Assembly (NCBI RefSeq): GCF_018812025.1
Contig: NC_063054.1
Coordinates: 35,794,396 to 35,858,395, forward strand
DNA length: 64,000 nucleotides
DNA from: Megalobrama amblycephala
Lineage: Eukaryota > Chordata > Actinopteri > Cypriniformes > Xenocyprididae
Direction: 5' to 3'
Below the pieces are notes generated by a model, which was not told where the DNA came from, did no database searches, and saw only the letters and a program-made list of their open reading frames with translations. Both the position numbers and the translations under genes were made by a program. Positions within the stretch are counted from its first letter, which is position 1. Each line of letters begins with the position of its first letter. Positions 33,071-45,224 of this stretch are shown in pieces.

Positions 33071-33572
33071 TACACTCCAAAATATATTGGGTTAAAAACA
33101 ACTCAAGTTGGGTTAAATACGGACAAACCCCGCAATTAGGTTGTTTTAACCCAGCAGTTGGGTTAAATGTTTGACCCAACCTGCTGGGTAGTTTTATTTA
33201 ACTCAACTATTGATTAAAAATTACTATATGGCTTGCTTAAAATGAACCAAATAGATTGGAAATTAAAAATCAGACACATAATCACTAGAGGCAACAGTAA
33301 TAATCAAAAGGCGAACATTTATTAATAAGCAATTTAATAAATGTTTATAATTAAATTATTATTTATTAAACAGATTAATAAATGTTAATTTACAACCCAT
33401 TTTGGGGTTATTTTAAGTGAGCAATATAGTAATTTTTAAGCAATAGTCGACTTAAATAAAAACATTTACCAAACATTTAACCCAATCACAGGCTCAAAAC
33501 AACCCAATCGCTGGGTCTGTCCATATTTAACCCAACTTGGGTTGTTTTTAACCCAGCATTTTTTAGAGTGTA
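33071..33572. mobile_element. 'TACACTCCAAAA ... TTGGGTT' MITE
   Basis: Ends TACACTCCAAAATATATTGG and GCATTTTTTAGAGTGTA are inverted. Arms contain multiple TTGGGTTAAA/TTTAACCCAA words, giving a long imperfect foldback. Confidence 0.85.
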
Positions 33573-33618
33573 GTTATACACAAAATTTCTTTTGAAGATA
33601 GCAAATCTTGTTTTCTTA

Positions 33619-34076
33619 AAGAGACCTAAAATTAAAATTGTCATCATTTATTCACCCTTTGTTCCAAACACATATCTTTCTCAGGCTAAACAAAACAATT
33701 TGATGAGTTTCCCATGCAATTACAATAAATAGGAACAGAAGCTTTCATGCTTCAAAAAGAACACAAGCACCATACATGTGTAGTTCCATACAACTTAAAT
33801 ATTATGAGAAGACTTTATGTGGCAAAAACATTGCAACTACTGCATGAGTCATTTAGACCACTTTTAAGATTCTTTTATGGTTCTTTTGCATCTTTTTTGA
33901 TGTCTGAAAGCTCAATTTCCCATTCAGTGTAAGTGCATGGAAAAAAGGATGTAAAATAGCCTTTATATGTTCCCCTTTGGTGTTTTGCAGAAGAAAGAAA
34001 GTCAAATAATTTAGAATGACATGAGAGCAAGTAAATAGTGACTAAATGTTCATTTTGGGGTGAACTATTGCTTTAA
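33619..34076. mobile_element. Decayed Angel-like MITE
   Basis: Left GACCTAAAATTAAAATTGTC, right TTTTGGGGTGAACTATTGCT; the GCAGAAGAAAGAAAGTCAAA arm phrase is present. The plus-strand 61-codon frame inside is not a gene. Confidence 0.7.
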
Positions 34077-34079
34077 TTT

Positions 34080-34700
34080 AGCATTAAACAGCCATGAAGG
34101 GCCTCATGTTTTAAGCAGTCGTGTAATACGTGTGTTTGTCTGAACGGCCAGCAGCTGATATCTGAATCCAGACCCTACGATAGCTGTTCACTCTAATTTC
34201 AGAAGCTAAATGTTTAGCTATTAGCGAAGCACTTTGATGTGTCAAACAGGTTAACAGGTACATTTTCTGCTTCATGAAACAGTGTTTTAAAATGCACACA
34301 CGCAGTGGTTTAAGGCAGATGCTTAGAAGTGCAAATTGGCCATGTCTGTGGGCTCTGATCAGCGGATTGTGCGTGTGAGTGTGTTTGCCGTGTATTTCCC
34401 AGTGATGCTGTGACAGGGGTTTTACACGACGCCTCGAACCCGGCTCAGGGACGAGTTTCAGGCACTACATGCAACCTCTGCCTCGCTCTCTTCTTCTTTA
34501 CCTAATTCGCTCTTTCCTCCAGCTTTCTCTTTCTCTTTATTTTGAAGACCACTCAGCGATAACCATGGAGACCATGAGAACACCTGCCACTGTATCCACG
34601 GAGATCATATAACCATAGAGACACTGAATTTTGGGTCAGGTGGGTTAAGCAATGCAAAAACTAGTAGGCTACATTTTATTTTACTTGTACAAAACTCGAT
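34080..34700. other. Complex sequence with a possible CNE at 34370-34520
   Basis: TTTTACACGACGCCTCGAAC and GGCTCAGGGACGAGTTTCAG are complex and CpG-bearing. No gene recognised. Confidence 0.3.
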
Positions 34701-34714
34701 TCCATGATGCCAAT

Positions 34715-35920
34715 GTGTTGCTTTGTGGTTCCCAAGGTGTTCTGAATGTTATGTTGCTATGCAGTTGCAAAGGTGTTTTGAGTGGTTGCCTGGGTGTTGC
34801 TATCCAGTTGCTAAGGTGTTCTGAGGGTTATATAGTATGGTGCTATATGGTTGTAAAGGTGTTCTGATGGGTTGCCAGGGTGTTGCTATGCAGTACCTAA
34901 GGTGTTCTAAGGGTTATATTGTATTTCTATGTGCTTGCGTTGGTGTTCTGAGAGGTTGCCAGTGTGTTACTCTGCAGTAACTAAGGTGTTCTAAGGGTTA
35001 TATTGTATTTTGCCATGGTGTTCTGAGTGGTTGCCAGGGTGTTTCTATGCAGTTGCTAATGTGTTTTCAGTGTTAAACAGTAAGGTGCTATATGGTTGCA
35101 AAGGTGTTCTGATGGGTTGCCAGGGTGTTGCTATGCAGTAGCTAAGGTGTTCTGATGGTTATACTGTATTTCTTTGTGCTTACCATGGTATTCTGAGTGG
35201 TTGCCAAGGTGTGGCTATGCAGTAGCTAAAGTGTTCTGAGGGTTAATTTGTATGTCGCTATGTGGTTGCCAGGGTGTTGCTATACAGTTGCTAATGTGTT
35301 TTCAGTGTTAATAGTGCTATATAGTTGCAAAGGTTTTCTGAGTGGTCGCCAGGGTGTTACTATGCAATTGCTAATGTGTTTTCAGCATTATATATTATGA
35401 TGCTATATGGTTGCAAAGGTGTTCTGATGGGTTTCCAGGGTGTTGCTATGCAGTAGCTAAGGTGTTCTGAGGGTTAATTTGTATGTCGCTATGTGGTTGC
35501 CAGGGTGTTGCTATACAGTTGCTAATGTGTTTTCAGTGTTAATGGTGCTATATAGTTGCAAAGGTTTTCTGAGTGGTTGCCAAGCTGTTACTATGCAGTT
35601 GCTAATGTGTTTTCAGCGTTATATAGTATGATGCTATATGGTTGCAAAGGTGTTCTGATGGATTTCCAGGGTGTTGCTATACAGTAGCTAAGGTGTTCTG
35701 AGGGTTCATTTGTATATCGCTATGTGGTTGCCAGGGTGTTGCTATGCAGTTGCTAATGTGTTTTCAGTGTTATATAGTATGTTGCTAATGTAGTTGCTAA
35801 GATGTACTGAGTGTTATATACTGTAGTATGTTGTCATGCTGTTGTCAAGGTGTCTTGAGTGGTTACCAGTGTGTTGCTATGCGGTTGCTATGGTGTTCTG
35901 GGTTGTTACCTAAAGTCTCT
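34715..35920. repeat. 'GTTGCTATGCAGTTGCTAAGG' tandem array with 231-bp higher-order repeat
   Basis: Monomers of about 65-86 bp built on GGTTGCCAGGGTGTTGCTAT and GTGTTCTGAGGGTTA. From about 35231 the monomers are organised in threes: the phrase GTGTTCTGAGGGTTAATTTG starts at 35231 and 35462 and its near copy at 35693, exactly 231 bp apart each time. The left part is less regular, with a period near 80. Confidence 0.92.
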
Positions 35921-35929
35921 ATGATGTGG

Positions 35930-36770
35930 CTCTGGTCTATGGTATATTTTCACATGTTTTATCGTCTACCAGCTGAAAACAAAAAACAATATCACATCCA
36001 CAACAAGCTGCACAACTTGAGGCAATCATTCATGTTTGTATCACAAGCAAAGCTTAAAGTCAAATTGAATCATTATTTACTTTCTTTATACATGTTCCAG
36101 ATTTTATTCCATACCTCTTATTTCAAAGAGAAGAATAGTTTGTATTTGTAAACTTAAATCAAAATATAATAAATTGCTCTACTTCTGAATCAACTTCAGT
36201 TAGGTCTTTTACCACTTCACTCAGAAAACAGGCATAAAATTGGTCCCAAATGGCAATTCATGGGGTTCTCATAAACAAGTCTAAAGGCCTATGAACGACA
36301 CCACAGCTATCAGATACAGTTTGTCAGTGGGCAGGTCTAAGTGAGGCCCCTCCCTCTCAGCCTACAGTAAACTGGTGGGCGTGTCCACACAAGGCTCAGA
36401 CGCCTCCCTCTTCCTGACAGCAGTGTCAGGCTTCATTATGTGGTTTTTTGGTGTGGTGGCGAATCCTCCCACTCGACACACACAATCGCCCACAGACAGG
36501 GTGAGCGTGTTGTATGTGTGTGTGATGTCAGTGCCACAGGCGACTACTGCTCATGGGCCAATCTACCCAACCTGTCACTCTACATCTGTCTCCCACACAC
36601 ACGCGCACAGGAATTCTGCCTGAAGCATCTGGGTGGACACATGGAAAGTGGATTTCTGTACAGCACTTAGTAATATTAACAGACTCAAGATGGGTTGTGT
36701 GTGTTTTTGGGGGTGCATCCGAATTGTGATGAATTAGCTGTATAAGCTAAATGTATATGTGTGTGAGTAT
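35930..36770. promoter_or_regulatory. Complex region with candidate CNE (36180-36680)
   Basis: Includes TTGGTCCCAAATGGCAATTC, GGTGGGCGTGTCCACACAAG (GC/CACC box-like) and CTGACAGCAGTGTCAGGCTT (an inverted CTGACA...TGTCAG). Overlapping frames at 36375-36670 show no domain. Confidence 0.3.
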
Positions 36771-36788
36771 TTCACTTACCTGCTTCAT

Positions 36789-36993
36789 TTAAAGCTGAAA
36801 TGTGTCATTTTTTGCTGTTAAATACTTTGATTTATCCCAGGTTAATGCAGAGTCTGTCCCAACTAAATTTGACGCCGAACTATCTGTTTTGCCTATGAAT
36901 GGCAGAGAGAAGTTCCTGCAAACATGATTGAAAACAGTAACGTTAGTTTTACAATTCCGTTTAGTGATACTAAATGACACACTTCTGATTTAA
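36789..36993. mobile_element. TTAA MITE with AAAGCTGAAATGTGTCATTT ends
   Basis: TTAA on both sides; left AAAGCTGAAATGTGTCATTT and right AATGACACACTTCTGATTTA are inverted. The 63-codon minus-strand frame lies inside. A strong donor-like CAG/GTAAGTG is just outside at 36778. Confidence 0.7.
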
Positions 36994-36999
36994 ATACAT

Positions 37000-37185
37000 T
37001 TACATTTGCTTCTTAAAGCAATAGAGACCTAAAATCAACAAATGAACTCTCTCTATATACAGATCAATATATTTGATTAAACCCAAGGTTTTTAGGATCA
37101 GGGTAGTAAAATATGATCTCCTCACACTTAAACATTGCTGTGAACAACACATTGTCAGTGCTTAAGTAAAAGTATAAAAAAAATT
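37000..37185. other. Unassigned sequence
   Basis: Nothing recognised. Confidence 0.4.
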
Positions 37186-37189
37186 TAAG

Positions 37190-37960
37190 TATTAATTTTA
37201 TTTATTTATTTATTTATTTATTTACAAAATATAGATATATAAACATTAGTAGTAATATGAGAAATACATTTAAAATATTCTCAAAATAGATGTTCAATTT
37301 GGCCAATAAACTAAGGATTTAATTAAATGAAAATAGAATTAGAAGTATTAAAATATTTATAAAAATATAGATGGATATGAATATATAAAAAAAATATAAA
37401 AATAAACTAATGTGTTTAAGCATTCTTTTAAATAAACTAATGATTCAATAAAATGTGTATTAAAATATTTCTAACTGTATAGATAAATATTTGTAAAATA
37501 TGAAGGTATAAAATAATTAAAAATAAACTAAGCACATACATTTAAAAATAATTTAAAAAGTGTTTTATTTAAAAAAAATTGTTTTAAATATATATTATTT
37601 TGTCTGGCCAGTAAACTAAGGATTCAATAAAATGCATTAAATATATTTCAGAACTATATATAAATCATTGTAAAATATAAATATAAAAAATAAACTAATA
37701 AATACAAAAAAAAAAAAATCTAAAAAGTGTTGTACTTGAAAAACTATATTATTTTTTCTAGCCAATAAACTAAGGATTCAAAATCATTAAAATAATTAAA
37801 TATATTTCAAAAATATAGATATTTTAAAAATATTAATATATAAAAAAATAAACTAATTAAAACATTTAAAAAGTGTTGTAATTTAAAAAGTATTCTTTTT
37901 AAAAAATATATTCTTTTTCTAGCCAATAAACTAAGGATTGAATTCTAATAATGCATTGTT
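37190..37960. repeat. Old AT-rich tandem array, period about 155 bp
   Basis: GCCAATAAACTAAGGATT occurs at 37302, 37607 (one change), 37761 and 37922, and in degraded form at about 37431. Between them come TTAAAATATTT, then ATATAAAAAAATA, then AATAAACTAAT in the same order. Confidence 0.75.
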
Positions 37961-37969
37961 GAAAAACTG

Positions 37970-38400
37970 GAACTCTCATTACCGGTGGAAAAGGACACAC
38001 ACATGCACACACAGAATGCATTAATTTAAGCCAAGTCTCTACCTGAGTTTAACTACTCACCACCAGTCATTCCCAAAACTACAGCTCGACCTCATTGCCC
38101 CAGGATATATATCCCACACACATACACACACAGGAGAGCAGCTCCTCTCACACTCCTATTAATTAACCACATTAACATACGAGCACAATGACCCAGTCAA
38201 ATGACCCGGGGCGAGAGCCGTTCAACTTCATTAAATGTGAAGCCGTCACCCTCCGCGGTCTCTCAGCGGCGCTATTATCTCATTCTCACCGCCACATAAC
38301 TTCACACGTCACTCTCCCATTCAATGTGAGACATAAACAGGCCAGCTAATTAGAAGCGGTTTAATAATGACCTGCAATAAACCAAAGACACTTCATAACA
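37970..38400. promoter_or_regulatory. Candidate CNE
   Basis: After CA-rich sequence comes a complex, CpG-bearing block (about 38160-38390) with GACCCGGGGCGAGAGCCG, AGCGGCGCTATTATCTCATT and GGCCAGCTAATTAGAAGCGG (homeodomain word). No open frame. Poly-T at 38437-38452 follows. Confidence 0.4.
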
Positions 38401-38454
38401 TTTTCTAAAAATCTGACTTTGGTTTATTGTACTTTTTTTTTTTTTTTTTTTGGC

Positions 38455-39220
38455 TGTTTTTAGTTTTACACCTCCCTGACCTTCAAATCACATGCCTGAA
38501 GGCGTTTCAGAGCACTTTAAACTGATTTCAAAGCAAGCAAGAAAACAACTAAATTTGTAGTTGAACTATTGATAGTTTTGGTGAACTCTCAGATGCTTAT
38601 TCAACATCTAAGCAGGTATTTCTCACAGGCCATCTGAATATTTACACATATAACTGAAGCTTTAGCATGACATGCCAGTCAATGCAATCATGTTCCATTA
38701 TTAGTGATGCAATTTCATTCTCAACATTAACAAGATGTACCGTGATATTTCCAAAGAACACATGCCAAAAAAACTACAGTTCAAATGATGTTAGTATGCT
38801 AAACTGGGCCAAAGGGTGAATAACATGCAAACTGAATCTCATGATTCAGACCAAAATCAGAACCATTACTGTTATACTAAAAATGACAATTTTCATTAAT
38901 TTAATGTAGGGGGAAAAATCTCATTCTCATGAATGTAATGAAAAAAGATGTATTATTTAATTTGCATAAGTACAATTGTAAATATTCATCATACAGACTT
39001 TAAAATTATGCTGATTTTTATGTAATTGTGACCATACTGTGTTACAGAAATGAGCATGAGAGCATTGCATATAATGTACGAGAATTTAATTGACATGAAA
39101 ATAATATCATAGTGCAAAAAATCTTAATGGTCCTTTAAATAGGCCTCATTTTCGTCATGAAAAATGAAACTTCTTATTGTTTTTATTTGATTTGTTTGAT
39201 TTCATTATAAAAGTCACCCA
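38455..39220. other. Unassigned AT-rich sequence
   Basis: The part near 38900-39150 (CATTCTCATGAATGTAATGA, TTAATGGTCCTTTAAATAGG) resembles phrases at 44.50-44.96 kb; perhaps a shared, unnamed repeat. Confidence 0.35.
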
Positions 39221-39225
39221 CAAAT

Positions 39226-39655
39226 ACACACTTCAAAAGTTTGGTAAGATTTTTTAAATGTTTTTGAAAGAAGTCTCTTATTTGCACCATTTATTTGATC
39301 CAAAATACATCCTGTGATCAAATCTGAATTTTTAGCATCATTACTCCAGTCTTCAGTGTCACATGATCCTTCAGAAACCATTCTAATATGCTGATTTGCT
39401 GCTCAGGAAACATTTATTATTGTTATCAATGTTGAAAACAGTTGTGCTGCTTCATATTTTTGTGGAAACTGTGATGCATTTTTTTAGGATTCTTTGATGA
39501 ATAGAAAGTTCAAAAGAACAGCATTTACTTAAAAATATATTTCTTTGGTAACATTATAAATGCTTTTACTGTCACTTTTGATCAATTTAATTCATCCTTG
39601 CTGAATAAAAGTACTTATTTAAGTACAATTTTTTTTTTCTTACTGACTCAAAACA
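39226..39655. mobile_element. 'TTCAAAAG' MITE, nearly complete
   Basis: Left TTCAAAAGTTTGGTAAGATT, interior CATCATTACTCCAGTCTTCA, right ACTGACTCAAAACATAT truncated. Confidence 0.8.
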
Positions 39656-39659
39656 TATA

Positions 39660-40215
39660 TAAACATATAAAACATTTAAAAATATATATTTAAAAAAAAA
39701 AATCACAATCAAGCAGACCCAGTAAAGAAGTCAAGACAAATCAAAATATCTCCTTGGATAAAAGCTATTGGACAGCGATTAAATTATATGAGGTTTCTGT
39801 TTGACTGGTTTTAATAGCCGTTCCTACTCCACTTGTGGTATCCAACTGCATCAGACAGCAGATCATGTGAACTCCCATTTGCAGTTGCCAAATCTCATCA
39901 GCATTTATTTGCTTAAACTAAAGTTAGCTCATATTTGTTGCACTGCTAACAGTTGCTGTCGCGCACGTCGCCTCAAATCTCCAATGCGGTGAAAACTAAT
40001 GACTTGCAGTGGTTTTGTCGCTGCAAATCGATGTCAGTGTGAACGACCCTCAAGCTCTTTCATGAGAAAAGTAGTTTAACAAGTGCACAACACAAAGTTC
40101 AGCATACTGTGATATACAATAATGCTCTCAATCACACACTAAACATTCTGGATACAGGTCTTTTGGTTCGGCACGCATGCATAGGCTACCAAACGAATGC
40201 AGCGTTATTTTAACC
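39660..40215. other. Unassigned sequence
   Basis: Complex, no recognised gene. TCACACTGACATCGATTTGC-type sequence near 40020-40045 suggests the edge of an unrecognised DNA element. Confidence 0.3.
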
Positions 40216-40217
40216 AC

Positions 40218-40545
40218 TGTGCGGCTGTATCCGAAATCGCATACTTCCCTACTATATAGTTTGTGAAAAACAGTATGTGACAAAAGTAGTATGTCTGAAT
40301 TCACAGTACTCAAAAAAGAGTAAAGTACCTGGATTGTATACTACTTCTGGTGAGATTCTGAAGTGTGTATACGATGGACACTTTACTATCCCATTAGGCC
40401 ACAGGAGAGAATTTGTGAATGGCAATGAAGCGACGCAACTGACGCTGTTTAGGTCACATGATAATGACAACATGGCGAATGTAGTACGTCCAGATTCATA
40501 CTACACACACTCATACTATATAGAACATACTTTTTTAGCAGTCGT
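40218..40545. mobile_element. 'CCGAAATCGCATACTTCCCT' DNA element
   Basis: Starts CTGTATCCGAAATCGCATAC with TACTATATAGT; the right side carries CATACTATATAGAACATACT, an imperfect inverted copy. The frames on both strands (73 and 90 codons) read through it. Confidence 0.6.
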
Positions 40546-40559
40546 GTAATAATTACTTG

Positions 40560-41400
40560 TTCAAAATCACACCAGTATTTCCATTTTGTATATAAAGGAT
40601 CATTCTGACAGCAAGAGAGTCTCCGTTAAACTTCACAGACTTCACTAAAGAAGCACCGGTGCATGCATGTGACTAACAGATGAAGCACAATAAAATGTGA
40701 GCGCAATAATTCTGAGTAAAATATACATTTTGTTAAAAATACTTTGCATCCAACAGTGGAAGCAAATCTCTTCCCCATTCACAACAGCACTATAAAATGC
40801 AGAACGAAGAGTGTTTTGCAGCCGGTTGCAGCAGTATTGACAGATTTTTAATCTAAAGACAGTTTGCTCAGTAAAGCACTGTTTAAATATATAGTAAGTA
40901 TAAGGTGTTTAAACACAGATGTGTATCCACAGTGTGTTAACAACCATCCTATAATGGTAAAACTCCACTAACTCCTTTTTTGTAATCCCCATAAATCATA
41001 AACAGTCTCTCCAAACAAGCGGTTCCAGATTACGCTCTTATGCAAGAGCCCCACCCATGACTACTGATGGAATCTGCCCTATTATTTTAGCTCTGCCCCT
41101 GAGTGAGCTGTATACAGTTCGCCATGTTTATCTCCTTGCCAGAGCATTTAACAGCAAATAAGAAATGTATTCTTATTAAAGCTACTAAAGTTATTTAATT
41201 AAGAGCAGTGAGTGATTTTCTGTTTTTCTTTTGTTGTTCGGTTCATATTGACAACATACATATAGCAGTAGGTACTGTATATTATGCTGCTGTCACTTTA
41301 TTTCACAGATCTAATATACGCATGTGATTTCTTTACTCGTTTATGTTCACAGACATAACCAACTTTGTGTGTTTTTGACATAACCTTATGTATATTTGAC
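40560..41400. other. Unassigned sequence
   Basis: AT-rich and complex with no recognised gene or transposon ends. Confidence 0.35.
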
Positions 41401-41402
41401 AG

Positions 41403-43036
41403 ATAAAAGGGATAGTTCACCCAAAAATGAAAATTCTGTCATTAATTACTCACCCTCATGTCGTTCCACACCCGTATGACCTTCGATCATCCTCGAAACA
41501 CAAATTTTTGTCAAAAGATATTTTGTATAAAGATATTTTTGATGAAATCCGATGGCTCAGTGAGGCCTCCATTGCCAGTAAGATAATTAACACTTTCAGA
41601 TGCCCAGAAAGCTACTAAAGACATATTTAAATCAGTTCATGTGACTACAGTGGTTCAATCTTAAAGGTGCCCTAGAATTAAAAATTGAATTTACCGTGGC
41701 CTAGTTAAATAACAAGAGTTCAGTACATGGAAATGACATACAGTGAGTCTCAAACTCCATTGTCTCCTCCTTCTTATATAAATCTCAATTGTTTAAAAGA
41801 CCTCCGAAGAACAGGCGAATCTCAACATAACACCTACTGTTACATAACAGTCGGGATCATTAATATGTATGACCCCAATATTTGCATATGCCAGCTCATG
41901 TTCAAGGCATTACACAAAGGTAGCCAGTATTAATGTCTGGATCTGTGCACAGCTGAATCATCAGACTAGGTAAGCAAGCAAGGACAATAGCGAAAAATGG
42001 CAGATGGAGCAATAATAACTGACATGATCCATGATAACATGATATTTTTAGTGATATTTGTAAACTGTCTTTCTAAATGTTTCATTAGCATGTTGCTAAT
42101 GTACTGTTAAATGTGGTTAAAGTTACCGTTGTTTCTTATTGTATTCACGGAGACAAGAGCCGTCGTTATTTTCATTATTAAACACTTGCAGTCTGTATAA
42201 TTCATAAACACAACTTCATTCTTTATAAATCTCTCCAACAGTGTAGCATTGGCCGTTAGCCACGGATCACAGCCTCAAATTTATTCAGAATCAAATGTAA
42301 ACATCCAAATAAATACAATACTCACATAATCGGAAGCATGCATGCAGTATGCATGACGAACACTTTGTAAAGATCCATTTTGAGGGTTATATTAGCTGTG
42401 TAAACTTTGTTTATGCACTGTTTAAGGCAAGCGCGAGCTCCGTGGGCGGGGAGCGTGAGCATTTAAAGGGGCCGCAACCTGAATCGGCGCATTTCTAATT
42501 ATGCCCCAAAATAGGCAGTTAAAAAAATTTATTAAAAAAATCTATGGGGTATTTTGAGCTGAAACTTCACAGATACATTCAGGGGACACCTTAGACTTAT
42601 ATTGCATCTTGTAAAAAAAAACGTTTGATGGCACCTTTAATGTTATGAAGTGATGAGAATACTTTTTGTGCGCCAAAAAAAACCAAAATAACGACTTTAT
42701 TAAACAATATCTAGTAATGGGTGATTTCAAAACACTGCTTCATGAAGCTTCGAAGCTTTACGAATCTTTTGTTTCGAATCACTGGTTCGGATTGTGTTTC
42801 AAACTGCCAAAGTCACGCCCCCCAGTGGTGAACCATTGAAATTTAGAAACACTTATGATGTAATGAAGCCTCACTTACTGAAATCACGTGTCAGTTTGAT
42901 ACATGTTCCGAAGCACTTTTTCAAAAATATCTTAATTTGTGTTCTGAAGATGAATGAAGGTCTTACGGGTGTGGAACGATATGAGGGTGAGTAATTAATG
43001 ACAGAATTTTCATTTTTGGGTGAACAAACCCTTTAA
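41403..43036. mobile_element. Angel-like foldback MITE, copy G, split by a nested MITE
   Basis: Left AAAAGGGATAGTTCACCC, right GGGTGAACAAACCCTTTAA. Host sequence is 41403-41660 and 42641-43036; CAGTGGTTCAATC joins on to TGTTATGAAGTGATGAGAAT as in copies C and E once 41661-42640 is removed. Confidence 0.88.
41661..42640. mobile_element. TTAA MITE with AAAGGTGCCCTAGAATTAAA end, nested
   Basis: TTAA at both edges, ends AAAGGTGCC and GGCACCTTT. About 980 bp, no coding frame. Shares a stretch of about 75 bp (GGGGTATTTTGAGCTGAAAC onwards, 42545) with the next element at 43362. Confidence 0.85.
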
Positions 43037-43045
43037 GTACAATAA

Positions 43046-43456
43046 GACGTGTAAGAGAAGTTAGTTTAATACTCACAGGACGCGCCGTCTGACACCCAGC
43101 TCGGATGTGTACACTCAGAAAACCATATATGAGAAGTTTAAACAGTTATGAGCGTGGCCGCGATAGAGATGATAATCAAAACCAAACAGATGTTTTTGGC
43201 AGAGTATCTGAGGCAAGAGCTGTACAGGCTCCGCCCCTCTTCTGGGAAGCAGGGCGGAGAGCTGCAGCTCATTTGCATTTAAAGACACATGCACGAAAAC
43301 AGCATGTTTTTCCTTCCACTCAAAAATGGGCATTCACAACATGGTATAATAAATGATCTGTGGGGTATTTTGAGCTGAAACTTCACAGACATATTCTGGT
43401 GACACCAGAGACTTATATTACCTCTTGTGAAAAGGGGCATAATAGGTCCTCTTTAA
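43046..43456. mobile_element. Partial TTAA MITE, right end preserved
   Basis: Ends CATAATAGGTCCTCTTTAA. Shares TATTTTGAGCTGAAACTTCA and AGACTTATATTACCTCTTGT with the 41661 element, so the two families are related at their right sides. Left boundary uncertain. Confidence 0.7.
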
Positions 43457-43459
43457 TTA

Positions 43460-44380
43460 AGAAGAAAAAAAGCAATTTTATTTTGTGTTTTCCTCCTGCT
43501 GTACCGAAAACACACTGAACTGAGACTTCAAAACCTAGGTTCTTACCGAATCATAACATTTGTGTGCCGTTACACCCCTAGCCTACTGAACATCAGTGCA
43601 AAATTGATTTCTAGCGATCAAAAACAGTGCGTGCGCGCATTTTTAAGACAGTATGATATGCATGTGTAGATCTGGCAGACAGGTCTGTTAGTGTCACTGC
43701 GGAGGTTGCACTCGGGTTAGTTAACGCTAACCGTACGATTAACAGCGTGGTCATGACACTCACGCACACACTCAGTGTTCGAGTGGTCTACTGCGGTCAC
43801 TGCTCATTTCCTGCCCCCCAGCTCTGTTCCCAGGGTTCCTTGGGGCGACCTGTCTGGCCAATTACCTGCTGAGCTGTAATGAGCTGCCAAGAGCCAAACA
43901 CACACACTCAAGCACACATTCCTACTGTATCCACATGAATTATTTTCTCAATCCTCACATAAATGCAAACACTAATTCGGTCTTCCTCACACACTCAGAC
44001 GGAGGGACACACACACACACACACTGCGGTTCATGGCCAGAAACAAGAACGACTCTTATTCTCCAGTGGTCAGGTTTAATGAAGCCGAGTTGAATTAATG
44101 CAGGCGAGCTGTGCTCCGCAGACGGATATAGAGTGAACGTATAGAGCTGAGGAGATGTATAGGGAATGACAGAGAGATGGGGATAAGCTGAGAGTGATGC
44201 TGGCAGAGAGACGAGTGCCGTGTATAAACAAAACCGGTGAAATGGCACGATGCCTCAATCACCTGAAAAACTGACATTATTGCCATCCCCGAGACCCCCC
44301 CGCACACACACTCTCATACATACATACATGTATCTAGTCCTGTGCATCTCATGAAATCATATCCAGGTCACATTTAAGCC
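43460..44380. promoter_or_regulatory. Complex region, candidate CNEs (43680-43890, 44030-44280)
   Basis: Repeat-free except CA-rich runs near 43900 and 44010. Includes GCCAATTACCTGCTGAGCTG (43858), TGTAATGAGCTGCC and GTTAACGCTAACCGTACG. Three overlapping minus-strand frames (43955-44307) show no domain. Confidence 0.3.
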
Positions 44381-44965
44381 AAAAACCAATATAAAACGGT
44401 AAGAAATGACATTTTTCGTAAATAAAATGAAGCCTGTTTTAAGGACCCGTAAGATTTTTTTACATTACTTTCATGACAGTTAACCACATTTTGACCCCAA
44501 ATTCTCATTACTGTAATGCATCTCGATATTTTTTACTTCTGACTTTTTGGTTGCATTTTTCTCAGTGAAAATTTTCATTAGAATCTGCAACATTAAGAAT
44601 GTAACAAAAATACTACATATATATACCAATATATATTTAATAATTACAGTAATGAGAATGAGATTTTTTGCATCATAGTAATAAAAATTTAGAGAAAATA
44701 TGCTTAATTTCCCTAGAAATTAAATAGGCTTCCTACCTATTTTAATTATCAAATTCCCAATTCCATAATTTGAAAATGTTTTGAATTTTTATTCTTATGA
44801 TGGTTGTCATTATATTCTATTTTTTTTACTGTATTACAGTCCAAACTACTGTAGTATAATGATTTTTTAAAAATAATAATTACAATTTTAGAAGTTTATT
44901 TTTGTATTATGGAAAATGTTTAGCCCTCATGAAAATATTGACCTGAATGGTCCTTAAAATAAGCA
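44380..44965. repeat. Unnamed AT-rich repeat
   Basis: CATTACTGTAATGCATCTCG and ATTACAGTAATGAGAATGAG are inverted about 140 bp apart. GAATGGTCCTTAAAATAAGC resembles 39.13 kb. Probably a decayed DNA element. Confidence 0.4.
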
Positions 44966-45224
44966 AATTATTCATAAATTCTTTGTTTTTTGGGGGGTGA
45001 AACACGAGCTGTACATGATCTTGACAGGTTTCATAAGATTCACCAATTCATCAAATACACAAGTTGAGACAGAGCTTTTTCCCAGACAGATTTCTACACA
45101 TTTACAGAATGATTCAAAACTACTTACATAAATATTGTTCACTATGTGAAATGTCACTCAAATGCTCATCGTGACACACTAAAAACACTGAACTCGTGCA
45201 AAGGATGATGGGTACACTCTGACA

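Noticed and set aside
34715..35920. CRISPR or gene array
   Set aside because: Units are contiguous diverging minisatellite copies with no spacer/repeat distinction and no coding frame.
36779..36918. Possible minus-strand exon with strong donor GCAG/GTAAGTG and acceptor TTTGCAG
   Set aside because: It coincides with a TTAA MITE and its frames are closed near the donor.
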